Assembly (NCBI GenBank): GCA_020744425.1
Contig: JAGMUV010000037.1
Coordinates: forward strand, 434,001-498,000
Source of the DNA: Dactylonectria macrodidyma
Lineage: Eukaryota; Ascomycota; Sordariomycetes; Hypocreales; Nectriaceae
DNA length: 64,000 nucleotides
Reading direction: 5' to 3'
The position numbers were made by a program, and so were the translations under genes. Each line of letters opens with the position of its first letter. Position 1 is the stretch's first letter. Of the stretch, positions 53,551-63,490 are shown piece after piece. Below the pieces are notes generated by a model. The model searched no databases. It was not told where the DNA came from and saw nothing but the letters and a program-made list of their open reading frames with translations.

Positions 53551-54709
53551 ACACTAGCCGCATAAGCGCTAAGCGCATATGATTCTGTGTATGGGCCCAT
53601 CCCTCAGGATACATACATTTTGTATGTGTCTCCAGCTGTAAATTATGTATCCCTCTCTGTTACGCCAGCCCGATTTTAGCAAGAGAATTACAACGCCTCA
53701 TATCACCTTTAATGCAACAGAAGATGGCGTACCACATATGTGATGTTGTGAACCTGGAAGGAGGCCGTCTCAACCTGGCTACATAGCCAGGCCCGGCCAG
53801 GCAGCATAGAGATTCAAAGAGGGATATTTGCCCCATGCGGAAAGGATCCGGCATGACGATGCTACTTGATACAATGAGGTAGCGCCCGCAAGATGGTCAA
53901 GCTTCCTCACACAGCCATTTTGTTTTGCATCGCGGGCCCGTTTATGACGACATCCTCACCGCTTAAGGTGCTGCTATATGCAAGCCGGTCTGACATCCCT
54001 GGGCGTAAGACAGAATCCAGACATACCACCAACCCCCGAACCGGCTGAACCAACTGGAAGGTGCTTCACCCCCCTGATTCCTACCACACCTCGCTTGGCA
54101 TGTGTCAGGGCTGGTTACACACAAGGGAGTGAAGAGGGCAGACACGCTGCGAGATAGCAGCTAGCTAGTAGGAATGATGCTGGTGACTGTATTGATCTCT
54201 GACCCCTTTTTGCCTTCTTCCTCTAGTAGCTCTTCTTATAGCTAGGTCTAGTATCCCTCCTTCCCATACCCTAGCTAGCTAGCTGTAGCTTAGCTGCTTA
54301 GGTCTAGCTAGTTTGATTGGTCTTCTTAATCCTGAGACTCCGGCCCGGCCGGGTCTCTCGTAACCCGGTCGGAGCTCTCGGATCCGGCCGGTTGCGCTTA
54401 GCCCGTGTTCCATAACTCCCTCAGCCACTGGCTAGCTGAAACCTAGCTGTGGAAAACCTGCGGCGTAGCTGCGACCTTGTGGCTGTTAGGTGCGGCCGCC
54501 ACTGTGTGACGGTGGATTTCTGCAGTTAGGGCCCCATAGACCCTTTTTATGGCTTTTGGCCTCTGACAGCATGATCATGTCGGCGTTGCCCCGGCCCGTC
54601 GGTCTCTCCGTGCTGTTGGTCCGCCAAGCCGGCATGACAAAGAGTCAGTCTTGTGATCATTGATCTATGCCTCAGCTCTGGCGGCCTCCTTTGGCCATTC
54701 TGCCGGTCA
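53551..54709. other. Gene-free stretch with CTAG-rich segment
   Basis: No gene is seen. At about 54160-54310 the sequence is crowded with GCTAGCTAG words (for example near 54278-54293) and pyrimidine runs, as in some fungal LTRs. Clear TG...CA limits could not be set. Confidence 0.35.
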
Positions 54710-54905
54710 AGGGTGGGAGCTACTGATGGTGAGGTACACTCTCTACTCCACACCTCAACATCCAGTTTATACCAACACCCCCAGGGACAGATAACACAAC
54801 TACTATGCAAAGTAAAATGGGCTTGGACCCCAGACTTTCAGGGATTATGGAAGAATGGAGGTAAGATTTTTGTGGGAGCCGTCCCTGCTCCCTCGGCATG
54901 CTCTT
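54710..54905. repeat. Diverged direct repeat, copy 1 (partner 56125-56325)
   Basis: Shared blocks in the same order are CTGATGGT, ACTCTCTA, ACCAACACCC, ACACAAC, CTATGCAA, GTAAAA and CATGCTC. The two copies flank the hypothetical gene at 55401-55997; the right copy covers its promoter. Confidence 0.5.
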
Positions 54906-55400
54906 AGAGTAAAGACGGACTACTCCTCAATGTGCCCCGTGTATGCGCGGATCAAACCCACGTCGTAGAGGGCAGCGTGCCACACTTTGATCCTAAGCAA
55001 GGGTTCGGTTGACTGGAATCTTCTTCTTAGGTTTTCGACGGAGTTCCTGGAGTTACTAGGTTGGTGAAGAGGTGGTCTCGATGGCCGAGCCGTTGATGCG
55101 AGCTGAGAACGAGGCCCATGTCCCTTGATTCTTCTGGCTGCCACCCCTCCCTTAGCATGATCATTCCGATGTTCTCAGCCTCTCCATGACGTGATCTGAC
55201 TGACGTGTTGAGGCATAATTCCTGGTTCTCAAGTCTGCCTTGCCTATACTTGTGGAGGTGCAGCGAGTGATACCAGCTCTAGACAATAAGTCAAACACAC
55301 ATAAGGGGAGGGGATCTAGCCATCAAGTAGCATGAGTCAAGTAAGGCAACCTGGTCAGCTTGTTAGACAAAACATGCCAAGACATCCTCACAAAAGTACT
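54906..55400. other. No gene assigned
   Basis: A minus-strand frame at 54920-55144 (ending RIKVWHAALYDVGLIRAYTG) looks weakly protein-like but is too short to name. Nothing else is seen. Confidence 0.25.
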
Positions 55401-55997
55401 CTATTTGTCTGTATTATCCTGCAGATCCATTCCTATCTCTGTTGCAAGGATCTCTTTCAAGTCTTGTAGGATATGTGGAAAGCTATGCCCGAACTCCGAC
55501 GGAACCTTAATACGAACCTTGACGATGATATCATCAGAGTTGCTGACAGTGGTGTACTTCAAATCCCATCCCTTGCTGGATATTGGGTCCTTAATGCGAT
55601 TGATTGAGTGTAAGGAGGTGTCAATGGAAATCTTGTACTTCTCCTCTCGAACAAGCCTCTCTTCCCGCATGATTTTCAATGGCCCTTCGACAAAGGAGTC
55701 CGCCTTCCATTGTGTAGGTAGTGAGTCTCTGAAGTTCCTTTCTTTCAAACGCTTTACTGCTAAATAAATTAGATTTATCACTGCAGATGAAAGGGCTCTC
55801 GTACCTGCTTGTCGCTTTTCACCTTCTCTTCTCCTCTTTCTTGTGTCCGATGCTTCGTTGGAGGCATCCGCGGCTTCTGTTTGCCGAATACCAGGAAGAA
55901 CCTTAGTTGCCAATTCCTCTCCATTGATGAATGACTCCTCCACCAAAACTTGTTTAGAAGCAGGCAGGGTGGCAATAAGACGCTGCTGAGAGCTCAT
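55401..55997 (-). CDS. Hypothetical protein, about 182 aa (198 if unspliced)
   Basis: The ATG at 55997 opens MSSQQRLIATLPASKQVLVE, a basic patch TRKRRREGEKRQA, and a C-terminal half with FVEGPLKIMREERLVREEKY and VSNSDDIIVKVRIKVPSEF. A 48-bp segment (about 55805-55758) starts GTACGA, contains CTAAT and ends TTTAGCAG. It is probably an intron, but being a multiple of three it also leaves the frame open. The basic patch suggests a nuclear protein. No domain was recognised. It sits between diverged direct repeats. Confidence 0.5.
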   Translation of the reverse strand: MSSQQRLIATLPASKQVLVEESFINGEELATKVLPGIRQTEAADASNEASDTRKRRREGEKRQAGTRALSSAVINLIYLAVKRLKERNFRDSLPTQWKADSFVEGPLKIMREERLVREEKYKISIDTSLHSINRIKDPISSKGWDLKYTTVSNSDDIIVKVRIKVPSEFGHSFPHILQDLKEILATEIGMDLQDNTDK

Positions 55998-56124
55998 GAT
56001 ATCGATTATAGGAATGTGTAACGTGACAGGTTTGAGAGAGCGTTGTTGAGGGATTGGGACAACTGGAAAATTCGTGGGCTTTTATAGTTGCACTTAAGAT
56101 TTCCAGCGCAGCGAGTGAAGGATG

Positions 56125-56325
56125 ACAGCTGCTGATGGTAACTAATGGTAAGGCATACTCTCTATTCCCTTAGCAGTGAATCCTGCCCAGCATGCAGTAC
56201 CAACACCCACCCACCCCCTTGGTGGCACACAACACAACCACTATGCAAGGTAAAAGGGGCTGTGACTCCCTGAATTTCCCATATGCAGGAGGCGCCCCTT
56301 TCTCCTCGACATGCTCGTAGTGGCC
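56125..56325. repeat. Diverged direct repeat, copy 2
   Basis: This is the partner of 54710-54905, in the same orientation. It lies upstream of the gene at 55401-55997 and probably contains its promoter. Copy 1 may be a decayed duplicate of this promoter region. Confidence 0.5.
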
Positions 56326-57149
56326 GCTCTGCAGTGTCTCAGCCAACAGATACCATGGCACTAACCCGGAGGAGTGTTCCATAACGACCTTAGCGGCTAT
56401 GTGTGACAGACAGGTGATCATGCAGGATTGCTAAAGGATTACGGATCCGCTGACGGTTGAGTTCTGCCTGACTGTCCGAATGCTCCCGGAAACTATACGA
56501 GAGTTCTCTTGACCTCAATCTGTTTCGTCAGCGGCAAAACTCTCTTCATAATCCCGAAAGGAGGAAACACTTTCAGGGCGCGGGGCGAAAGCACAGTGAC
56601 GAGAGAGACGAAGAGTACTGGGAAAGGAAGAGGTTATAAGAGCACTGATACTGTCCTGTGGTCCATCAGCGATCTCACACAGTAGTCGGGTAAAGCGGGA
56701 AAAGGCCACGTCCTTGGTGTGTGACTGCCTGATGATCTTCCCCCTGTGCCGGATCTCATTACAGCATACCATAAGAAGATGGCGAAAACGCCTTCCATGG
56801 TTCGTGGCCCTCTTCAACCTTGGCGCGAGAGGGGTCTGTCTGGTGGAATAGGGTGCTAATGGTGCATGGATGAGAGCTACCTAATGATAGAATATGGGCC
56901 TACGGAACAGGATAACAGAGGTTATTGACCTCGGTAAATGCCGCATGATCACATCTCCACTAGTCTGCATTACGATACACTTCCTATTTATGGGTCAAGG
57001 AAAACTGGATGTAGGCTCAATGGGGGCGTTGCTGAAACTAGAAGGACATAAGCCAGGTTGAGCTCTATTTATACGTCTGGTATCCCCCAACTGTTCTGTC
57101 TTCGTGACTGAAAAATGGCTGTATGATTATAACCTCAACTTTTATCACG
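56326..57149. other. No gene assigned
   Basis: A minus-strand frame at 56515-56817 (100 codons, TTG start) is not convincing. No repeat ends were found. Confidence 0.3.
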
Positions 57150-57739
57150 ATGAGTCTCACAAATTTCGTATCGACCGCGTTGACCACGGCATTGGGCCTC
57201 AGTGCCGCAGCTAATTTATCAACACTTATCAAGGCCATCCTGCGGTATCTAAAACCCCAACGAAACCACCGAGAGGCAAGCTCGGTGTCTGTAGTCCCTC
57301 CATCATTATCTACAAGGCATCCTCGTACATTCACGGCGGTGGTGATTACACACTGCGTGATTGCTACTGGATCCTCACTTATATTCGCAGTTCTGATGCA
57401 AGAACATGGAGATCCCTGGTCAACGTACCTGAGCTCTTCCATAATTGTCTCAAGCATGATTAGAGAAGTAGGTGCATATCCTGGCTTTGGTTCAATTCTA
57501 ACGATCGAAAGTGCTTGTGTGTTGGTGGTTCTTGGAGCCCAGGACAAATTGCATTCACTCCGTGGCCCCTCGCATTCCTCCTGGCAATTACTGGGGTGCT
57601 ATTTATCGTCAGCACCGTCATAGCTTCCCGGGGCGCAGTGTTCAATGAACTCTCGTCGGCATCAGTTATTACTTTCCGGTGCTGGATGGTAGTAGAATGG
57701 ATGCTCATTGCATCGAGCATCTCAGGCCGGTTTACGAAA

Positions 57740-60700
57740 GGGAATTGATATACGGGCATGACATTTTTGATACACGGGCATGACTCTTACACGGGCATGA
57801 CTTTTATGACATCTGATTGGATAGGACCCTCTTTTGTTAGTACATCCGGTTCTGCCGACAGCTCTAATTTGTACCCAGAGTTTAGCTGTCCATAATCATC
57901 CCTTACTGACGCGACGCGATCCAGCTCTCCATCGGATAGCAATCCATTGCCAGTCTCCAAGCCCTTGACGACAAAGACTCTCATTATGTCCCAATCCGAG
58001 TCTCCTCCTAGCTCAGAGAGCAATTCAAGACGCCGGACCCGGAGGTCTAGCCCGAGCGATCAAGCACGTCCTCGAAAACGACAGCGACAGTGCCGACAAG
58101 CCGGGTTCAGCCCACCGCTACGTACGGATAGACCACAGTCAGCTCACAGCACCGCGAGTATCGGCCAGTACTACGGTATCGGCGACGAGGATGCGCTCGG
58201 AAATCTCTTCGCATCTTATCCACAGACGTTTTCAAGCTTTCCGCGGCCTCATGGATCGCAGGGGCTCCATGAGCCACCATGGGAGCTCCGTTTCGATCAC
58301 GAGATACACCTTTCGAATGATTTCCTATCTGGACGAACACGATCGCAGCGAGTTAGAATACCTATACCAGGCCCTGAAACCGATCCACTACCATCCTACC
58401 CTCCACCACAATCTGCCCCAAGGTCCCCAACTACAACTAGGGCCGAGTTTAAGTCCGCCTTGAAGTTAGTACGCGAGGTTATCGGAGAGGGGAAGAGACT
58501 GACTATAGAACTTACTCGGTCATATGAACGAGTACGCCAATGGCGAGAGAGATGGGGTTGGTCACCACTCAGCTCAGATGCCTACGAGTCCCCTCCGCCG
58601 TACTCTCCGCCTCAAGGGCTATCTACCCAATCTCCCCAAGCATCATCACCCCCACAAACAGTGAGATCTTCCCCTTTCCAACAATCTTCGTCGCCTGCTC
58701 CAGACCCCATCCAAAATCCACCAATTCCAGGCGATACAGAACCATCAGCCGAGGTTCTCTTTAACAGGGTGAATACCTTCGCAAAGGCTCATGGGTTTGG
58801 TATTGTTCGACGGAACGCCTACTCGTATAAAGGCCGGAAGATCAGATATTCATTCCAATGCGATCGATTCGGAGAACCTAGGCCTGCTGAAGGCGTAGGA
58901 ATCCGACAACGTAAATCCCGGAAGTGTGGCTGTAAGTGGATGGTCGTTGCAGAGGCGTTAGAGGAGGATAAGTGGCTTTTACGACAGCACTCAAACCCCG
59001 AACACAGCCAGCATAACCACGGGCGCAGCATCGGACCATCTGCCCATCCTTCCCATAGGAGACTCACTACGGCTATTAGGGCTACAGTTGAATCAACAAG
59101 CCGTAGGGTTGGAATCCGGGCACGCGATGTACAGGCTGTCGTCCAGGAGCAACATCCCGAGTCTGTCTTTACAAAGAGGGACATCTACAACGCTAGGTCT
59201 CTCATTAACTACGATAAGTTCAATGGATATACACCTACAGCAGCACTTATCAAGCTCTTTGATGAGAGGGAGATTCCCTATCTCGTTAAGTGGGCAGACG
59301 ATAACCCGGACCGTCTTCTTGGCCTTGTCTGGACCTTCCCCTACTGTCTTCAGATGTGGAAGCGGTTTCCCGAGGTTATCAGTTTTGATAACACGTATAA
59401 CACTAACCGCTTCAAGCTCCCATTGTTCCAGGCAACGGGACAGACTTGCCTAGGGTCGGTCTTCAATGCCGCCTTCGGTTTGATCGATAACGAGAGACGG
59501 GAAGGGTTCCAGTTCCTTTCCGAAAGCATTCGGCAATTAGCAGAACAGCACTCGATCAAACAACCAGACATTATCGTCACCGACTTCGACGATTCGATGA
59601 AAGCTGCCCTGAACGATCAGTTCCCTGAGGTACAGCAGCAGCTCTGCATCCACCATATCAATTCCAACGTCCTGCTCAGGTCGAAGCAGAAGTGGGTTAA
59701 GGACCGCAGTCACGATAGCAGCAGCAGCAGTCTTGATAGCAGCGACGGGGAGGCACCTGCCCCACAGACACAGGCAGAGCTGAGCCCCAGAGACCGACAG
59801 TTCATCCACGCGCCAGCAGCCGAGGCTATCCCTCATAGCTATCGAGGAGTTCTTATAATGTGGAAGCTTGTCCTCTTCGCCGAGACTGAAGAGGCTCACG
59901 AGAAGGCGTGGGTAGACCTTTGTCGGGAGTTTGATGAGCAGCGGGCTATCCTACGATACCTCCATGGAACCTACATGCCTGTCAGGGCTCAGTGGGCACG
60001 CTGCTTCATCCGCAAGTATCGCAACTTCGGCATCCGCGTTACCTCTGGCACAGAAGCAAGCAATAACAACGTCAAGAGCTACCTTCTCAATGGCATGAGC
60101 CACCTCTATCGGCTAGTAGAGGCAATAGAGGATATGATGAGGGACCAAGAGCGGGACTTCGCCCATGCTAGCGCAGAAGACGAGGTACTAACTGCCCGCA
60201 AGTATCTCGGCTCGAGCTCGGAGTACCTAGGTGAACTGCGAACTACGATTTCGTCGAAAGGTCTCGGACTGATCACAAAGCAATATCGGTTAGCAAGGAA
60301 AGCGATGCCGACAGGGAAGAACCCGTTCCCTGATCCTCTCGGGGATTGCGATGAGGACTGCTCAGTTTCGGCAGAGCTTGGTATCCCCTGTTGCCATAAG
60401 ATCTACTCGAAGATAGGGTCTGGCACGCCTTTTACTAAGTGGGACGTTCATCCACGGTGGCGGCTACGAGAGTCAGCTTCTCGAGATCCATACCGACGGA
60501 TCCTCGACCCCAAGATCGCCACTGCTCTCCGTGGCAGGCCCAAGAATACTACACGAGCGGTTCCAGCGCGGCTAGCTATCGGGGCGAGCAGCCAGCCTAG
60601 TACCCAGCCCAATACCCCGCCAGTCAGTAAGCCAACCAGTCAGGCGATAGGGCGTAAGCGAGGTCGACCACCAGGGAGTCAGAACACGTCGACGCTTGCC

Positions 60701-61220
60701 AGACTTGCACTAGAAGCGAGCCAACAGGCTAGCAGCCAGGCTAGTAGCCAGACCAATCTCTCATCCCAGCGCCAGACACGCAACCTGCCATCTGTTCTAG
60801 GAACTGGAAGAACCACAGGAGTACGTGCCAGCGGACGAAGGACGCAACCCAGCATTCGGAGGCGAAGGAGTCAATGGGAGCTGCTTGATAGCGACAGCGA
60901 CGAAGAGGTTCTTCCTTCTATAGTAGTTAGAGAATAGACATGTAGATAGCTGCCCTTTAGGGCGCAATGGAACTGATCTTATGCTATATTCAAAACTAGA
61001 TCTTATTTTGACGTCCTGCACAGACTTATTCTAGAGGGCTGGATTGACCTGGTTAGTTGGGTGTTGGAATAAGAGCCTGTTAAGAGAGCTAGCTTTACCG
61101 CCTTCGCGAGGATGTATTTATGGGTCGATGGAAATCTAGCGAATCAGATGTCATAAAAGTCATGCCCGTGTAAGAGTCATGCCCGTGTATCAAAAATGTC
61201 ATGCCCGTATATCAATTCCC
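57740..61220 (+). mobile_element. Mutator-like element 2, complete (3481 bp)
   Basis: The two ends are identical inverted repeats of 79 bp starting GGGAATTGATATACGGGCAT. Each contains three copies of ACGGGCATGAC. The flanks TTACGAAA at 57732-57739 and 61221-61228 form an 8-bp target duplication. The transposase is intact. Perfect ends, an intact gene and an intact duplication indicate a recent insertion. Its ends differ from those of MULE 1, so the two are separate families. Confidence 0.93.
57986..60937 (+). CDS. MULE 2 transposase, 983 aa
   Basis: The ATG at 57986 starts MSQSESPPSSESNSRRRTRR. A long disordered Ser/Pro/Arg-rich N-terminus (about 1-260) precedes a DNA-binding region with a Cys pair (SFQCDRFG ... 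RKCGCKWMVV ... HNHGRS, about 280-350). The MULE catalytic domain has Asp468 (SFDNTYNTNRF), Asp533 (IVTDFDDSMK) and Glu690 (TSGTEASNNN), with CIHHINSNV between. A SWIM-like cluster (CDEDCSVSAELGIPCCHKI) follows. The C-terminal tail contains an AT-hook (RKRGRPPGSQ, about residue 890) and SQ-rich repeats. An upstream TTG at 57947 is not needed. It is uninterrupted and probably functional. Confidence 0.92.
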   Translation: MSQSESPPSSESNSRRRTRRSSPSDQARPRKRQRQCRQAGFSPPLRTDRPQSAHSTASIGQYYGIGDEDALGNLFASYPQTFSSFPRPHGSQGLHEPPWELRFDHEIHLSNDFLSGRTRSQRVRIPIPGPETDPLPSYPPPQSAPRSPTTTRAEFKSALKLVREVIGEGKRLTIELTRSYERVRQWRERWGWSPLSSDAYESPPPYSPPQGLSTQSPQASSPPQTVRSSPFQQSSSPAPDPIQNPPIPGDTEPSAEVLFNRVNTFAKAHGFGIVRRNAYSYKGRKIRYSFQCDRFGEPRPAEGVGIRQRKSRKCGCKWMVVAEALEEDKWLLRQHSNPEHSQHNHGRSIGPSAHPSHRRLTTAIRATVESTSRRVGIRARDVQAVVQEQHPESVFTKRDIYNARSLINYDKFNGYTPTAALIKLFDEREIPYLVKWADDNPDRLLGLVWTFPYCLQMWKRFPEVISFDNTYNTNRFKLPLFQATGQTCLGSVFNAAFGLIDNERREGFQFLSESIRQLAEQHSIKQPDIIVTDFDDSMKAALNDQFPEVQQQLCIHHINSNVLLRSKQKWVKDRSHDSSSSSLDSSDGEAPAPQTQAELSPRDRQFIHAPAAEAIPHSYRGVLIMWKLVLFAETEEAHEKAWVDLCREFDEQRAILRYLHGTYMPVRAQWARCFIRKYRNFGIRVTSGTEASNNNVKSYLLNGMSHLYRLVEAIEDMMRDQERDFAHASAEDEVLTARKYLGSSSEYLGELRTTISSKGLGLITKQYRLARKAMPTGKNPFPDPLGDCDEDCSVSAELGIPCCHKIYSKIGSGTPFTKWDVHPRWRLRESASRDPYRRILDPKIATALRGRPKNTTRAVPARLAIGASSQPSTQPNTPPVSKPTSQAIGRKRGRPPGSQNTSTLARLALEASQQASSQASSQTNLSSQRQTRNLPSVLGTGRTTGVRASGRRTQPSIRRRRSQWELLDSDSDEEVLPSIVVRE

Positions 61221-61417
61221 TTACGAAAATCAAGACCATCATGCTGATTGAGACCTTGGCCATGATAGCCAGTGCTATGGCTTTCAGAACAGAGTCAGCG
61301 ACAAGCAGGCGCATTGTACGTACTGAGCTTCTAGCCGAGACTAAACTTACACTGGTAGATTCTTTCGAATGTTTTTGGAGCCCACGACTTTCTCGTGTGC
61401 CTTGTACCGGTCGTTGA

Positions 61418-61945
61418 AGAGTTATGGACGAAGAGTTTCAGACGGGAGCCCAGCCCTAGCCTACTACCACGGCTCCTGCAAATGACAAGGCCTAGAGCAT
61501 CTTCACCAGGGGCATCGAGCCAGATCCGACTTCGGAACATGTCCGTCACAAGCGAGTCAGAGGCGCAATGAAGCACGCGAGGGTAAAGGGGTTTGACGCC
61601 AAAGTATGCTGGGATTGTGGGAGGGAAGTTATCTGATAGCAAATAAGACCTTCAACTCTTTGGAAAGACACACCTCAGTGACCATAACCTTGTCATGATC
61701 TGGCTTGAGGATGGGATGCCAGCACCTCCTAGAGGCGCCTACGTCGGTGATTCGCGTCACGGAAATCGACGTCGTTGTGCCGTCGCCCAGGGCGCCCTCG
61801 CAAGATGGGCGGACTACTTGCTCAATACCGTCCAAGCTCATTGGTCCCCCCCCCTGCCTGTCGCCATGCTGTGCAAGCATCTTGAACAGCTGCGCCCTCT
61901 GGGCATGCTAAGACTTTAACTTCCACGCTCCGGCGGGAAGGGAAC
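61418..61945. other. No gene assigned
   Basis: Short frames only. The N-terminal part expected for the Tc1 relic at 61946 is not found here. Confidence 0.3.
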
Positions 61946-62889
61946 ATGCACTTCCAGTCACTTTTACGACCATTCTTAAGCCCAGAGACAGCGAGAAAAC
62001 GTCTACGGTTTGCTCATCGATATACCAACCAGTCTGAGGAATCTTGGAGCCGTTGGACCTTCTCTGATGAAACAATCGTAGCTCGCGGCGAGGGTCGAAG
62101 ACGCACTTGGGTGTTCTGTAAACCGGTATGTGTCTCTTTTGCGATTGCGGCTCTTCTGATAATTCCTAGCATGAGAGACTATTCAGAGATAATGTCCAGA
62201 CCCGGGTCATGCCTACACGCCACTCACAGATATTCTTCAGCGCCTTCAACTGCCGCAGGAGGCTGCCGATAGTGCCACTTTACGGGGATCCAGAATCTGA
62301 ACGTGGTGGTGTAACGGCACGCCGCCTGCTCGAGTGCTTGAAGCAGCACATTCCTCGTATTGTTACAAGGAACAGCCTCTTCCAGCACGATAATTCGAGC
62401 CTATTTACGAGTCGCCTCGTCCGTGACTGGATCTATGAATGGTGTGAGAGTCGGAGGGCGGTGGTAATAGACTGGCCTCCGTATAGCCCTCACCTCAACC
62501 CATTGAAAATCTGTGGGCAATACTGAAAGAGAGGGTCTGTAAGAGGTATCCGGAACTTACTTATATGCCTAAGAATGAGGCATCAAAACAGGCTCTTATT
62601 GATGCCGCGATTGAGATTTGGCCGCAAATTGAAGATGAAGTGGTCTACAACCTAGTTAAATCCATGCACTCCCGGCTTGCGGCTGTCATTCAGTCCCACG
62701 GCTACTATACTAAGTATTGAATCTATGATAAGAATCTATGATTAAAGGGCTTCAAATTGATATATATTACTATTTAATTGAGATTTAATTAAATGCATAG
62801 TAGCAGATTGAAAATGCACCCTTCATTTGGTGAAGGTACTAGTACACCGGGTTGACTCGGAATGTGTCGTTATTAAATCGGACCCACTG
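61946..62889 (+). mobile_element. Tc1/mariner element, 5'-truncated, with transposase remnant
   Basis: From 61946 the plus strand encodes FAHRYTNQSEESWSRWTFSD (first catalytic Asp). A 44-bp intron (62126-62169) follows, then RHSQIFFSAFNCRRRLPIVP, LFQHDNSSLF (second Asp) and DWPPYSPHLNPL. A one-base shift near 62505 leads into KRYPELTYMPKNEASKQALI and the end VIQSHGYYTKY at 62720. The right end CGGACCCACTG lies at 62879-62889, followed by TA. The N-terminal HTH and the left end are missing. The canonical NPIEN motif is broken by the frameshift, so the protein is inactive. Confidence 0.75.
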
Positions 62890-62891
62890 TA

Positions 62892-63330
62892 CTACTAGCC
62901 GTGGGATAGGCTAATGGTGTGCACAGAGGCAATTAGTAGCTGAGGAAAGTGCTGAAGAGGAGGGAAAAGCAGGCTACTAGTAGCTAGGAAAAATGCCCCT
63001 GGCGACGTCAGCAAGAATGGCTACTCGTAGCAAGTGGCCATTTGTGGCTCCGGCTGCTACTAGTAGCCGCCTGTGGCTGTGACGGATGTTATTATTAGGA
63101 GCACCTACTGCTGGTTACTTCAGCAAGGGCGGCTACTCGTAGCAAGAAGCTACTGGTGGCTCTGACATCCAGGTCAGCAAGGGCGAGTGGCTCTAGTGTT
63201 TAAGTTAGCGAGGGCGGATTGTCAATGACCTAGAACGAGACGACGATCACTGAGGAGTACAGTCGCCTGTATCTTGTGGCTAACGTTGGCTTACGCACAA
63301 CTGCGCCCTGGCGCTTGTGGCTACTAGCTC
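62892..63330. repeat. Degenerate array of a GCTACTMGTAGC palindromic motif
   Basis: Words such as GGCTACTAGTAGC, GGCTACTCGTAGCAAG and GCTACTAGTAGCC recur about ten times at irregular 20-60 bp spacing, mixed with GTGGCT and CAGCAAGGGCG. No coding frame is visible. It lies between the Tc1 right end and the AtfA-like gene. Confidence 0.55.
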
Positions 63331-63490
63331 TAGCTCAGGTATTCCTAAATCGCATCAATGAGTTTTACCAAATGCGCATATCCTCCTGGCAACACGGAAG
63401 CTTCTATGAGTAGATGCCCCCGTCCACATCACTTGTCGCCTGTCAATGCCTTCGTGGGTGTCTACCATACTAACCTCTAATCTCTCACAG

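Larger units (their letters stand above)
57150..61417 (+). pseudogene. Membrane-protein gene split by MULE 2
   Basis: The ATG at 57150 starts MSLTNFVSTALTTALGLSAA. Hydrophobic segments follow (VVITHCVIATGSSLIFAVLM, PLAFLLAITGVLFIVSTVIA, WMVVEWMLIASSIS). A one-base shift near 57545 separates the first part from the second. At 57740 the frame enters MULE 2. On the far side, after the duplicated TTACGAAA, the same frame continues IKTIMLIETLAMIASAMAFR and SRRIVRTELLAETKLTLV, up to a stop at 61417 or an unseen intron. Removing the element and one target copy gives an uninterrupted junction RFTKIKT. It is a four-to-five-pass membrane protein of unknown family. Confidence 0.65.

Noticed and set aside
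54160..54310. Solo LTR from CTAG-rich sequence
   Set aside because: No TG...CA borders with a target duplication could be found.
56515..56817. Minus-strand 100-codon frame
   Set aside because: It starts at TTG, has no homologous feature I can name, and lies in low-information sequence.
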